DNA from: Thiobacillus denitrificans ATCC 25259
Lineage (GTDB): Bacteria; Pseudomonadota; Gammaproteobacteria; Burkholderiales; Thiobacillaceae
NCBI RefSeq assembly: GCF_000012745.1
Contig: NC_007404.1
Location: 2,845,810-2,909,809, forward strand
Length of the DNA: 64,000 nucleotides
Reading direction: 5' to 3'
Below are positions 1-14,117 of the stretch, in pieces (within the stretch, counting starts at the first letter, position 1; every line of letters begins with the position of its first letter). A program made the translations under genes and the position numbers. The notes under the pieces were generated by a model that had not been told where the DNA came from, made no database searches, and saw only the letters and a list, made by a program, of their open reading frames with translations.

Positions 1-5419
<5,419 letters not shown>

Positions 5420-5426
5420 CATCGCC

Positions 5427-5452
5427 CGCGCGCCGGCGGCTGCCGGCGCGCG
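5427..5452 (+). terminator. GC hairpin after gltD, possible terminator
   Basis: A perfect 11-bp stem (CGCGCGCCGGC / GCCGGCGCGCG) with a 4-base loop lies between gltD and the sensor kinase gene. There is no T-tract, so it may act as an mRNA 3' stabiliser or a weak terminator rather than a classical intrinsic terminator. Confidence 0.45.
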
Positions 5453-5471
5453 AACCGGGTATGCTGCGACA

Positions 5472-6926
5472 ATGTCCGCGCCTTCAGCCCGCATGCTTTC
5501 CGGTCCCTATTACCCGCGCTCGTTCACGATCCTCGTGATCGCCGCCATGGGCGTGCTCATCGTGCCGCTCGCGAGCGGGCTCATCAACGCAGTGCACGTG
5601 CTGCAGGGCGTGCTCGACACCCAGCGGCAGTTCACGCGCGACAGCCTCGCGGTCACGCGCGACGTGCGCCAGGTCGTCGACTCGGTCAGCCAGCTGCAGC
5701 GCGCGGCCGGGCAGTACCACCTGCTCCAGGACAAGGAGTTCGGTCCGGCGCTGCACGCGCGCTTCGACGCGCTGCAGAAGCAGCTCGCCGAACTCGAGCC
5801 GCGCCTGAGCGACCCGCTCGCGCGCAGCACGCTGGCGACGCTGCGCACGCGCAGCCTCGCGCTCTACCGCACGCTGCAGCCCGGCCGCTTTCTCGACAGC
5901 GAGCGTTTCCACGCGCTCGACCCGGCCTTCGACGATCTGCACGTCGGCGCCGAAAACCTGCTGCACGAGGCCGACACCGCGGTCGAGGGAGAACTGCAAG
6001 TACTCGAGGCAACCGTGCAAGCGACGCAACAACGCCTGATTGCGCTCGGGCTCGCGCTGATCCCGCTGACGCTGCTCCTCGCGGCCGTGTTTTCCTGGCT
6101 CATCAACCGCCCGATCAAGCAGCTCAAGGCCTCGATCCAGCAGCTCGGACAGGCCGATCTCGGCCCGCTGCCCGCGATCAGCGGGCCGCAGGACATCGTC
6201 GAACTCGGGCGCGAGATGGACTGGCTGCGCCAGCGCCTGCAGGCGCTCGAGGAACAGAAACTGCAGTTCCTGCGCCAGGTCTCGCACGAACTCAAGACCC
6301 CGCTGGCCTCGCTGCGCGAAGGCGTCGCCCTGCTCGGCGACGAACTCGCCGGCAGCCTCAATCCGCGTCAGCGCGCGATCGTGACGATCATGGATACCGG
6401 CAGCCGCGACCTGCAGCAGCGCATCGAGGATCTGCTCCGCTACGGCAACCTCCAGGATGCGCGCCCGCCCGCGGTGCCGGTGGCGCTAGCCGAGGCGCTC
6501 GCGAGCGTGCTCGAACGCCAGCGCCTCGCGCTCGAGGCGCGCCGCATCGTGGTCGAGACCGAATTCGCGGCGCCCGCCGTGCTCGCCGATCGCGCACTGC
6601 TCGAAACCGTGCTCGACAACCTGCTCTCGAATGCGGTCAAATTCAGCCCGGACGAGGGACGCATCCTGGTCAGGAGCGAAGTCGCCGACGACGCCGTCGT
6701 GCTCTGGTTCTGCGACCAGGGCGAAGGCATCCCCGAAGCCTTGCGCGCCCGCGTCTTCGAGCCCTTCTTCCAGGGTCCGCGCCAGCCCGCGAGCACGGTC
6801 AAGGGCAGCGGGCTCGGCCTGTCGATCGTGCGCGAATCGGTGCTCGCCGCCGGCGGCGCGATCGGCATCGTCGACGCACCGCCCTGGTCCACCTGTTTCC
6901 GTCTAAGCCTGCCGCTCCCACCATGA
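5472..6926 (+). CDS. qseE: Sensor histidine kinase, QseE/GlrK type
   Basis: This is an inner-membrane sensor kinase of 484 residues. There is one membrane segment near residues 15-35, a periplasmic coiled-coil-like stretch, a second membrane segment near residues 195-215 and then a HAMP linker. The phospho-acceptor motif is VSHELKTPLASLREG with His272. The ATPase domain shows LLDNLLSNAVKF-type N-box, DQGEGIP and GSGLGLSIV motifs. ELKTPLASLREG is typical of GlrK/QseE, and the gene order kinase-lipoprotein-sigma-54 regulator reproduces the enterobacterial qseEGF (glrK-yfhG-glrR) operon. The stop overlaps the next start (ATGA). The symbol is given by synteny and motif; the signal it senses is unknown. 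Confidence 0.85.
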   Translation: MSAPSARMLSGPYYPRSFTILVIAAMGVLIVPLASGLINAVHVLQGVLDTQRQFTRDSLAVTRDVRQVVDSVSQLQRAAGQYHLLQDKEFGPALHARFDALQKQLAELEPRLSDPLARSTLATLRTRSLALYRTLQPGRFLDSERFHALDPAFDDLHVGAENLLHEADTAVEGELQVLEATVQATQQRLIALGLALIPLTLLLAAVFSWLINRPIKQLKASIQQLGQADLGPLPAISGPQDIVELGREMDWLRQRLQALEEQKLQFLRQVSHELKTPLASLREGVALLGDELAGSLNPRQRAIVTIMDTGSRDLQQRIEDLLRYGNLQDARPPAVPVALAEALASVLERQRLALEARRIVVETEFAAPAVLADRALLETVLDNLLSNAVKFSPDEGRILVRSEVADDAVVLWFCDQGEGIPEALRARVFEPFFQGPRQPASTVKGSGLGLSIVRESVLAAGGAIGIVDAPPWSTCFRLSLPLPP

Positions 6927-7476
6927 AGCTGAAATTCCTCTCCATCGCCATGCTCTCGCTGCTGCTCGCGGCCTGCGCCGCGACCCGTCCGCCCGAACGT
7001 GCGCCCGCACGGGACTGTCCGCCGGCGAACGACTGGCTGATCGTCGACGACGCGGCGCGAAGCGCGGCGCGCACGACGCCGCCGGCCGACGCGGCCGCGC
7101 GGGTCGGCTCGCGCGGCGCCCAACTCCTCGACGAATTGTTCCGCGTCGCGAGCCTCTCGCCCGAACAACGCCGGCGCGACCTCGGTGCGCTCGAGGCGCA
7201 GCGGCGGCTCGACGACACCCGGCGCTTCCAGCTTGCCGCGCTGCTCGAGCGCGAGGACAGCATCGAGGCGCTCGACCGCAGCCTGAAGACGCTGAACTCG
7301 CTCGTGGAAATCGATGTCCATGCGCAAATCCTGGTCGAGCTGATGAAGAAATCCCTCAAGGCCCGCATCGAACTCAAGCAGCAGAACGCACGCGTCCACG
7401 AACTGCAGGAGAAACTCGAGCAGATCAAGGCGCTCGAGAAATCGCTGCAGCAGCGCGGCGTCGTGCCGAAAGCGCC

Positions 7477-7480
<4 letters not shown>
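6923..7480 (+). CDS. qseG: QseG-like outer-membrane lipoprotein
   Basis: This 185-residue protein begins with a lipoprotein signal (KFLSIAMLSLLLAACAA) whose lipobox LLAAC predicts lipidation of Cys18. The mature part is rich in charged residues and predicted helical, with a long coiled coil in the last 70 residues. In enterobacteria the protein between QseE and QseF is an outer-membrane lipoprotein that contacts the kinase. The position and character here are the same, although sequence similarity cannot be measured by eye. It overlaps both neighbours by four bases, so the three genes form one translationally coupled operon. Confidence 0.75.
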
Positions 7481-8826
<1,346 letters not shown>

Positions 8827-8827
8827 G

Positions 8828-8845
8828 CGTCTTCGCCGGGCGACA
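8828..8845. promoter_or_regulatory. Near-match GlrR/QseF binding site
   Basis: CGTC-N10-GACA starts two bases after the qseF stop codon. It differs by one base from the TGTC-N10-GACA motif known for GlrR. It lies about 90 bases upstream of the first sigma-54 promoter, the usual distance for an enhancer. It could be fortuitous, since the same stretch can form a weak hairpin. Confidence 0.4.
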
Positions 8846-8920
8846 GCGCCGGGCGGCCTTAGCGCTAACGGCTCGACCCGTCACGGCACAATGGATTGAT
8901 TCTCAAGGGGAAAACGGCCC

Positions 8921-8936
8921 TGGCACGTCCTCTGCA
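8921..8936 (+). promoter_or_regulatory. Sigma-54 promoter upstream of the DUF1328 gene
   Basis: The sequence TGGCACGTCCTCTGCA matches the sigma-54 consensus TGGCACG-N4-TTGCW at 11 of 12 positions. The -24 GG and -12 GC doublets are separated by exactly 10 bases. A transcript would start near 8947 and reach the ATG at 8987, which has a strong AAGGAG ribosome site at 8975-8980. Confidence 0.8.
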
Positions 8937-8986
8937 TCGGAACGACGCATCCCTTCGGGGCTCAGTCATTTTGAAAGGAGAACGCC

Positions 8987-9154
8987 ATGTTCGGATGGGC
9001 TATCACGTTTCTGGTCATTGCCATTGCGGCAGGCATCTTCGGCTTCGCCGGCCTCGCCGGGACGGCTGCCTGGATCGCAAAGGTCCTGTTCGTCGTGGGT
9101 CTGGCGGCCGTCCTCATCATGCTGGTGATGGGTCGCCGGCCGCCCACGGTCTAG
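8987..9154 (+). CDS. Small DUF1328 (YtjA-type) membrane protein
   Basis: This 55-residue protein starts [20 protein letters not shown] and is almost entirely two hydrophobic helices separated by a short [11 protein letters not shown] turn, ending in a basic tail. This is the layout of the DUF1328/YtjA family of inner-membrane proteins, whose function is unknown. It has a strong AAGGAG ribosome site, its own sigma-54 promoter and its own terminator, so it is a monocistronic unit. Its position directly after the sigma-54 regulator gene suggests it is a target of that system (inference). Confidence 0.9.
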   Translation: MFGWAITFLVIAIAAGIFGFAGLAGTAAWIAKVLFVVGLAAVLIMLVMGRRPPTV

Positions 9155-9171
9155 TCAATTCGTAACATCCC

Positions 9172-9196
9172 GGGGAGCTGCGGCTCCCCTTTTTTT
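9172..9196 (+). terminator. Intrinsic terminator of the DUF1328 gene
   Basis: A 7-bp perfect stem GGGGAGC/GCTCCCC with a TGCG loop is followed by seven T residues. It closes the small membrane protein unit, so the downstream EF-hand gene needs its own promoter. Confidence 0.9.
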
Positions 9197-9222
9197 CGTC
9201 CCGAAGCCGCGCTCGCCGCGCT

Positions 9223-9240
9223 TGTCGCAAAACGCAGACA
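9223..9240. promoter_or_regulatory. Perfect GlrR/QseF-type binding site 1
   Basis: TGTCGCAAAACGCAGACA is a perfect TGTC-N10-GACA. It lies about 165 bases upstream of the sigma-54 promoter of the EF-hand gene and 63 bases (six helical turns) from a second perfect copy, as expected for paired enhancer sites on one face of the DNA. Confidence 0.72.
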
Positions 9241-9285
9241 AAAAACCGCCGTACAAACAAGCGCTTGGGGCATCGCGCAGCGGGG

Positions 9286-9303
9286 TGTCACCGCAGCGCG
9301 ACA
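9286..9303. promoter_or_regulatory. Perfect GlrR/QseF-type binding site 2
   Basis: TGTCACCGCAGCGCGACA is a second perfect TGTC-N10-GACA, about 100 bases upstream of the sigma-54 promoter at 9389. An AT-rich stretch at 9362-9386, suited to bending, lies between this site and the promoter. Confidence 0.72.
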
Positions 9304-9388
9304 GATCACCTGTGGCGGCCGGTGCCGTTTTCGCCGGCGGTCGGGGCAGATCGCCGCAAGCCATTGAATATAAATTGAAAAAGCCGCC

Positions 9389-9404
9389 TGGCACGGTTGT
9401 CGCT
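9389..9404 (+). promoter_or_regulatory. Sigma-54 promoter upstream of the EF-hand gene
   Basis: TGGCACGGTTGTCGCT matches the sigma-54 consensus at 11 of 12 positions. The GG and GC doublets are 10 bases apart. The predicted transcript start is near 9415, giving a leader of about 46 bases before the ATG at 9461. Confidence 0.78.
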
Positions 9405-9460
9405 GTATCCCACCCCGAGTGCATTTTGCATTCACTCAACTCGTTACACAGGAGATAGCT

Positions 9461-9847
9461 ATGAAATCGCTTAATCAGCGCGTAATGACTATGGCATTCG
9501 TCGGTCTGTTCTCGGCCGTTTCGGGCTCGGTCCTGGCCGCCGGCGCCTCGTCGGCGTTCAAGAGCTATGACGCGAACAGCGACGGCAAGGTCAGCATGGA
9601 CGAATACGAGGCTCAAGGCGGAACCAAGAGCACGTTCGGCACGATCGACGCGGACGGCAGCAAGAGCCTGAGCAAGGACGAGTTCGCCAAGATCGAATCG
9701 GGCTCGGGCTACTCGGGTTCGACCGGCAGCTCGGGCGCGGACGACAGCATGTCCGCTCCGACTGACGACGGCACCGCCGGCGGCTCGTCCACCACCCCGG
9801 CGGTTCCCGCCACCCCCGCCTCGCCCAGCTCGGGCGGCGGCATGTAA
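9461..9847 (+). CDS. Exported EF-hand domain protein
   Basis: The ATG at 9461 is chosen because of the CAGGAG ribosome site 11 bases upstream. The 128-residue product has a signal peptide (KSLNQRVMTMAFVGLFSAVSG, then VLAAG). Two calcium-binding EF-hand loops follow, YDANSDGKVSMDEY and IDADGSKSLSKDEF. The low-complexity Ser/Gly/Thr/Pro tail probably forms a flexible extension. It is probably a periplasmic or surface calcium-responsive protein. A sigma-54 promoter and two GlrR-type sites precede it, so it is likely part of the QseF regulon. Its precise role is unknown. Confidence 0.88.
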   Translation: MKSLNQRVMTMAFVGLFSAVSGSVLAAGASSAFKSYDANSDGKVSMDEYEAQGGTKSTFGTIDADGSKSLSKDEFAKIESGSGYSGSTGSSGADDSMSAPTDDGTAGGSSTTPAVPATPASPSSGGGM

Positions 9848-9906
9848 GCAGTACCTCTATCGCCCCACCAGCGATCGATCCGACTTGTGAGTTCGACACC
9901 CGCCGT

Positions 9907-9932
9907 CTGCCCGGCGCACCCACACCGGGCAG
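9907..9932 (+). terminator. Hairpin after the EF-hand gene
   Basis: An 8-bp stem CTGCCCGG/CCGGGCAG with a 10-base loop lies 60 bases after the stop codon. There is no T-tract, so termination is only a possibility. Confidence 0.35.
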
Positions 9933-10077
9933 CCGCGGCGGGCCAATTGGCGCAGTCGCGCAGAGACCCATAAAGACATACCTTGCAACACCCTTCGCTC
10001 CGGTCGCGGACGCGAAGCGATTATCCGTGCGTCCCGGGCGCTCATTTGCCCGGACGACATCAACGATGAGGAATGAC

Positions 10078-10398
10078 ATGCATTTGATCAGCAGACATCT
10101 CAACGATGAACATATGCGGCTGTACGAATGGAGCGGCGCCGGGACCGGCATGTCCCACCAGGTCGATTTTCGTCCGAAGCGCAGTCATTCGTGGCATGCG
10201 TCCTACGCCGTGCTGGCCGTGCTGACCAGCCTATTGATCCTGAATGGTTGCAACGACACCGGGCCCACTCAGGAAGCGAGCGAGCAGGCCGAGCGTGCCG
10301 TGCGCGAAATGGAAGAGACCGCGGCCCTCGCGGCCGTCCCGCCTGAGGGGCGCGATCGGACGGACGCCCCGTCGCCGACCAGGGAGCCCGGCGAATAG
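10078..10398 (+). CDS. Small putative lipoprotein, unknown function
   Basis: I do not recognise this gene. Start candidates are ATG 10078, which has TGAGGA five bases upstream, and the internal ATG 10150. From 10150 the product would be a classical lipoprotein precursor with a basic N-region (RPKRSHSW), a hydrophobic core (YAVLAVLTSLLIL) and a lipobox ending LNGC. From 10078 it would carry 24 extra hydrophilic residues before that signal. The mature part is short, acidic and helical (EASEQAERAVREMEET). It ends just before a bidirectional terminator shared with the convergent porin gene. Confidence 0.6.
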   Translation: MHLISRHLNDEHMRLYEWSGAGTGMSHQVDFRPKRSHSWHASYAVLAVLTSLLILNGCNDTGPTQEASEQAERAVREMEETAALAAVPPEGRDRTDAPSPTREPGE

Positions 10399-10426
10399 AG
10401 GGGCCGCCCTGATAGCGTGCAGAAAG

Positions 10427-10455
10427 AAAAAGGCCGGCGAATGCCGGCCTTTTTC
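10427..10455. terminator. Bidirectional terminator
   Basis: AGGCCGGC-GAAT-GCCGGCCT forms a perfect 8-bp stem with an A-run on the left and a T-run on the right. It serves both the lipoprotein gene on the plus strand and the porin gene on the minus strand. Confidence 0.88.
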
Positions 10456-10476
10456 ATGGTGACACGCCTGCGGCGA

Positions 10477-11631
10477 TCAGAAGCTGTAGCTGTACATCAA
10501 CTGCCAATTGATCTGGCTGTGCTCGATCACCATGCCGCCGTTGCCACCCATCAAGGGCGAAGGCCCCGTGCCCGTCACGGTCACTTCGGGCACGTAGCTG
10601 ACCGCAAAATTGACCTGCGAGTGCTGATCGAAGACGTAGCCGAAGCCGGCCGTGTAGTGGCGTTCGGTCGTCGCCGGCCAGAGGTAGTTCACGAGGTCGC
10701 TGGGGATCGGGTTCTCGCCGTAGTTGTAGCCGATGCGCCCCGTGAAGGCGTCGGTGAAGCGGTAGGCGAGACCGAGCGAGACGACGAGCTGGTCTTCCCA
10801 GTCCTGCCGGAACGGCACGTCGCCGCCCGGCGTGTGGATGGTGACCGTGTTCATGCTCGCGCCCCACAGCAATTCCTTGACGTCGGCGGCGACCAGCAGC
10901 CGGTCGTTCGCCTGCCAGGCCAGGCCGAGTCCGACGACGGCGGGCATGTCGAAGCCCTCGACTTCGTAGCCGCCGTCCTCGAGATCGGGAAGATTGCCGG
11001 CGGTCTGATAGACACCGCCCAGCGTCAGCCCGGGGTTCAGCTTGTAGGTAAAGCCGAGCTTGCCCGCGACGCCGTAACCTTTGGCCTGACCGCTGAAGTC
11101 GCTCGTGTCCTTGAAGTTGATGTTCGCCATTTGCGCGACAAGATCCATGCCGCCCCAGACGAGGTCGACGCTGCCGCCGATGTTGAAGCGCTCGTTCACG
11201 CTGTAGGTCAGCGGAAAGATCACGCGGCCGACGCTGACCTGGGCGAGGTCGCCGTTCGCGTACTCGGTCCCCATGCCGCCCTGGCCGTAGATACCGAAGC
11301 CGTAAGCAAACTTGCCCTCTTTCTTGACGTAGCCGAAGGCCGGCATGTAGAAGGCGTCGGCCTCGGATTTGCCCATGCCCATCGAGGTTTCGACGTCCGG
11401 ACCGACGAAACCGAGCATCAGATCGATGCGGCTGCCGTCGGCCATGAGGCCAAGCGTGGCGGGATTGTTGGCCAGCGCCGCCGTGCCGTTGTCGTAGGCC
11501 ATGGCGGCGCCGCCCATGCCGGTCGCGACCGGGCCGTAGCCATCCATGAGCATGCCGTTGGTGGCGAGCGCCGATCCGGGCAAAGCGAATACCGCCGCGG
11601 CGACGCCGGCCGCGAGTTTACTGAGTTGCAT
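10477..11631 (-). CDS. Outer-membrane transport protein, OMPP1/FadL/TodX family
   Basis: This 384-residue protein has a signal peptide (VAAAVFALPGSALA) followed by the family N-terminal segment ATNGMLMDGYGPVATGMGGAAMAYDNG, which forms the hatch of FadL channels. Alternating amphipathic beta strands fill the rest, and it ends in an aromatic C-terminal residue (YSYSF), the beta-barrel assembly signal. Members import long-chain fatty acids or aromatic hydrocarbons across the outer membrane. The substrate here cannot be deduced. The ATG is preceded by AGGAGAC. It is a single-gene unit. Confidence 0.88.
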   Translation of the reverse strand: MQLSKLAAGVAAAVFALPGSALATNGMLMDGYGPVATGMGGAAMAYDNGTAALANNPATLGLMADGSRIDLMLGFVGPDVETSMGMGKSEADAFYMPAFGYVKKEGKFAYGFGIYGQGGMGTEYANGDLAQVSVGRVIFPLTYSVNERFNIGGSVDLVWGGMDLVAQMANINFKDTSDFSGQAKGYGVAGKLGFTYKLNPGLTLGGVYQTAGNLPDLEDGGYEVEGFDMPAVVGLGLAWQANDRLLVAADVKELLWGASMNTVTIHTPGGDVPFRQDWEDQLVVSLGLAYRFTDAFTGRIGYNYGENPIPSDLVNYLWPATTERHYTAGFGYVFDQHSQVNFAVSYVPEVTVTGTGPSPLMGGNGGMVIEHSQINWQLMYSYSF

Positions 11632-11876
11632 GAAGTCTCCTGAGGTGTGGTTCTAGACGCGCAAAGCCAAAAATTCTAAAGGATTAACGGTGCCGGAGTC
11701 GCGCGCTGAAGGCCTTTTTGACGCCAAAGCCGGGTATTTCGCGCGACGTGTTGCGCCGTAACATCGCGTTACCGAGCGTTACGCGCGCCACACACGCCCC
11801 TTACACCGTGTTTTTAGAGTGGGAAACGTCGGGACCTGTCCGACTTTCGCTGAACTTTCCCTGAAAGGAACACGCC

Positions 11877-12272
11877 ATGAAACCCAGCTTCACCAAAACC
11901 TCCCTTGGTCTCATCACCCTCGCCACGCTCGCCCTGGGGGCCGGCAGCGCCGCCGCCGGGTGGCAGACGCCCCGCGCCCAGCCCCACTTGCACGCGGTCG
12001 AGGCCCGTCAGGACCGGCAGCACCAGCGCATCCACGCCGGCCGCGAGAACGGCGAGCTGACGCGCGGCGAATTCCGCCGCCTGCAGCGGGAGCAACGCGA
12101 GATCCACGGGCTGGCCCGCCATTTCGCGGCCGACGGCGCTATCGACGCGCGCGAGCAGCGCCGTCTCGACCGTAGGCTCGACCGCGCGAGCCACCACATC
12201 CGCAGCGCACGGCACGACCACGACCGGCTCGCAAGCGGCACGCCCTACAGTCGGCACGCCTGGGGTCGTTAA
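11877..12272 (+). CDS. Small exported Arg/His-rich protein, unknown function
   Basis: This 131-residue protein has a signal peptide (SLGLITLATLALGAGSAAAG). The mature part is strongly basic and helical, with the repeated pattern LTRGEFRRLQREQREI and IDAREQRRLDRRLDRASHHI. The spacing resembles two degenerate EF-hand-like helix pairs, but the calcium ligands are not convincing. AAAGGAAC lies upstream of the ATG. It is 27 bases from the next exported-protein gene on the same strand, so the two probably form an operon. No function can be assigned. Confidence 0.7.
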   Translation: MKPSFTKTSLGLITLATLALGAGSAAAGWQTPRAQPHLHAVEARQDRQHQRIHAGRENGELTRGEFRRLQREQREIHGLARHFAADGAIDAREQRRLDRRLDRASHHIRSARHDHDRLASGTPYSRHAWGR

Positions 12273-12299
12273 GCTCTTAGTCCCGACCAAGGAGATGCA

Positions 12300-12854
12300 A
12301 TGAAATATCCTCTCGCGCTGTCCCTCGCCACCCTGCTCGTGACGCCGGCCTGGGCCGATCCGCCCGCCCACGCACCGGCCCATGGCTACCATAAAAAATC
12401 GTACGACAAGCCGGCAAAGGCCAAGCACTATCAGGGCCGCAGCGGCGCCGTCTACGCGCACGACTACGGCATCTCGGCCGGACGCTGCAACAGCGACGAA
12501 ATCGGCACCGTCATCGGCGGCGTCTCGGGCGCCGTCATCGGGGGCCAGGTCGCCGGCGGCGACGACCGCGTGGTCGGCATGGTCGTCGGCGGGGTGCTCG
12601 GCGCCGTCCTCGGCCACGCGATCGGCGAAAGCATCGACGCGCGCGACCGTGCCTGCATGGGCCACGCGCTCGAACTCGGCCGTCCGGGCGTCCCCGTCGT
12701 GTGGCACACCGACGGCCACCGCTACCACTTCACGCCGGGGGCGCTGGCGGGCGACGGCTGCCGCCGGGCCACGGTGAGCGTCGACGGCGGCAGACCGCGC
12801 GCCATGCTCGCCTGCCCGGCAGGCCGCGGCCAGTGGACCTTCCGCCGTAGTTGA
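12300..12854 (+). CDS. Exported glycine-zipper (2TM, 17-kDa antigen-like) protein
   Basis: This 184-residue protein has a signal peptide ending at TPAWA-DP. A His/Lys-rich linker is followed by a glycine-zipper pair (GTVIGGVSGAVIGGQVAGG, then VVGMVVGGVLGAVLGHAIG) typical of Rickettsia 17-kDa-antigen-like envelope proteins. The family motif DARDRACMGHALE follows, then a C-terminal beta-rich domain with two cysteines. Such proteins insert in or bridge envelope membranes and are often linked to envelope stress. An AAGGAG ribosome site precedes the ATG. It probably shares a transcript with the preceding gene. Confidence 0.82.
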   Translation: MKYPLALSLATLLVTPAWADPPAHAPAHGYHKKSYDKPAKAKHYQGRSGAVYAHDYGISAGRCNSDEIGTVIGGVSGAVIGGQVAGGDDRVVGMVVGGVLGAVLGHAIGESIDARDRACMGHALELGRPGVPVVWHTDGHRYHFTPGALAGDGCRRATVSVDGGRPRAMLACPAGRGQWTFRRS

Positions 12855-12937
12855 GGGGGCCGGCGCGGCCCGGCCAGCGGCGCCAAGCCTGTTAGAATTC
12901 AGGCTTTGCGTCCTGGCCCTTTTTCCGGGCTACAGCC

Positions 12938-14008
12938 ATGTCCGCCCTCAAGAACGATACCTTCCTGCGCGCGCTGCTGCGCCAGCCGACCGAGTACACG
13001 CCGCTGTGGCTGATGCGCCAGGCGGGGCGCTATCTGCCCGAGTACAACGCGACGCGCGCGCGGGCCGGCGATTTCCTGACGCTCTGCAAAACGCCCGACC
13101 TCGCGACCGAGGTCACCCTGCAGCCGCTCGCGCGCTACCCGCTCGACGCCGCGATCCTGTTCTCCGACATTCTGACGGTCCCCGACGCGATGGGCCTGGG
13201 CCTGTACTTCTCGCAAGGCGAGGGGCCGCGCTTCGAGCGCCCGCTGCGCGACGAATGGGAAATCCGCGATCTCTCGGCGCCCGATCCGACCGACCACCTG
13301 GGCTACGTGATGGACGCCGTGCGCTCGATCCGCCGCGCCCTCGATGGCGCCGTGCCGCTGATCGGCTTTTCCGGCAGCCCCTACACGCTCGCCTGCTACA
13401 TGATCGAAGGCGGCAGTTCGGACGACTACCGCCACATCAAGACCATGCTCTACCGCCGCCCCGACCTCTTACATCGCGTCCTCGAGGTCAACACACGTGC
13501 GGTCACCGATTACCTCAACGCCCAGATCGAAGCCGGCGCCCAGGCCGTGATGATCTTCGACTCCTGGGGCGGCAGCCTCACGCCGCACGGCTACCGCGAG
13601 TTCTCGCTCGACTACATGGAACGCATCGTCAGTGGGCTGATCAAGGAGCGCGAAGGCCGCCGCATTCCGAGCATCATCTTCACCAAGGGCGGGGGCAACT
13701 GGCTCGAAGCGATGGCGGGCGCCGGTGCCGACGCGGTCGGGCTCGACTGGACGCTCGACATCGGCGAGGCGCGCCGCCGCGTCGGCGACCGCGTCGCGCT
13801 GCAGGGCAACCTCGACCCCTGCGCGCTCCACGGCACGCCCGAGAGCATCCGCGCCGAGGCCGAACGCATCGTCGACGCCTACGGCAACCATCCGGGGCAC
13901 GTGTTCAATCTCGGGCACGGCATTTCGCAGTTCACCGATCCCGCCAACGTCGCAGTACTGGTCGACGCCGTCCACAGCCGCAGCCGCGCAATCCGCGCCG
14001 GCGCGTGA
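12938..14008 (+). CDS. hemE: Uroporphyrinogen decarboxylase
   Basis: HemE decarboxylates the four acetate side chains of uroporphyrinogen III to give coproporphyrinogen III in haem synthesis. The 356-residue length is standard. The signature [15 protein letters not shown] lies near residue 25 and contains the substrate-binding arginine. The catalytic aspartate region is [14 protein letters not shown], and the second family signature is [14 protein letters not shown]. The ATG fits the conserved N-terminus. A TAGAAT box at 12893-12898 may be its -10 element. Confidence 0.97.
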   Translation: MSALKNDTFLRALLRQPTEYTPLWLMRQAGRYLPEYNATRARAGDFLTLCKTPDLATEVTLQPLARYPLDAAILFSDILTVPDAMGLGLYFSQGEGPRFERPLRDEWEIRDLSAPDPTDHLGYVMDAVRSIRRALDGAVPLIGFSGSPYTLACYMIEGGSSDDYRHIKTMLYRRPDLLHRVLEVNTRAVTDYLNAQIEAGAQAVMIFDSWGGSLTPHGYREFSLDYMERIVSGLIKEREGRRIPSIIFTKGGGNWLEAMAGAGADAVGLDWTLDIGEARRRVGDRVALQGNLDPCALHGTPESIRAEAERIVDAYGNHPGHVFNLGHGISQFTDPANVAVLVDAVHSRSRAIRAGA

Positions 14009-14117
14009 GCGGCCCGACGATCGAAAATTTCGAATGGTCCGCGTATAAAAAACGACTTTCCAATACGCCGGGCAGGTCCCACCATACCGGGTCTCGTCGA
14101 CCCCACGGAGTCTCCTC

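Noticed and set aside
9222..9458. Open frame of 78 codons upstream of the EF-hand gene
   Set aside because: It covers the two GlrR-type sites and the sigma-54 promoter, lacks a ribosome site and its peptide is featureless.
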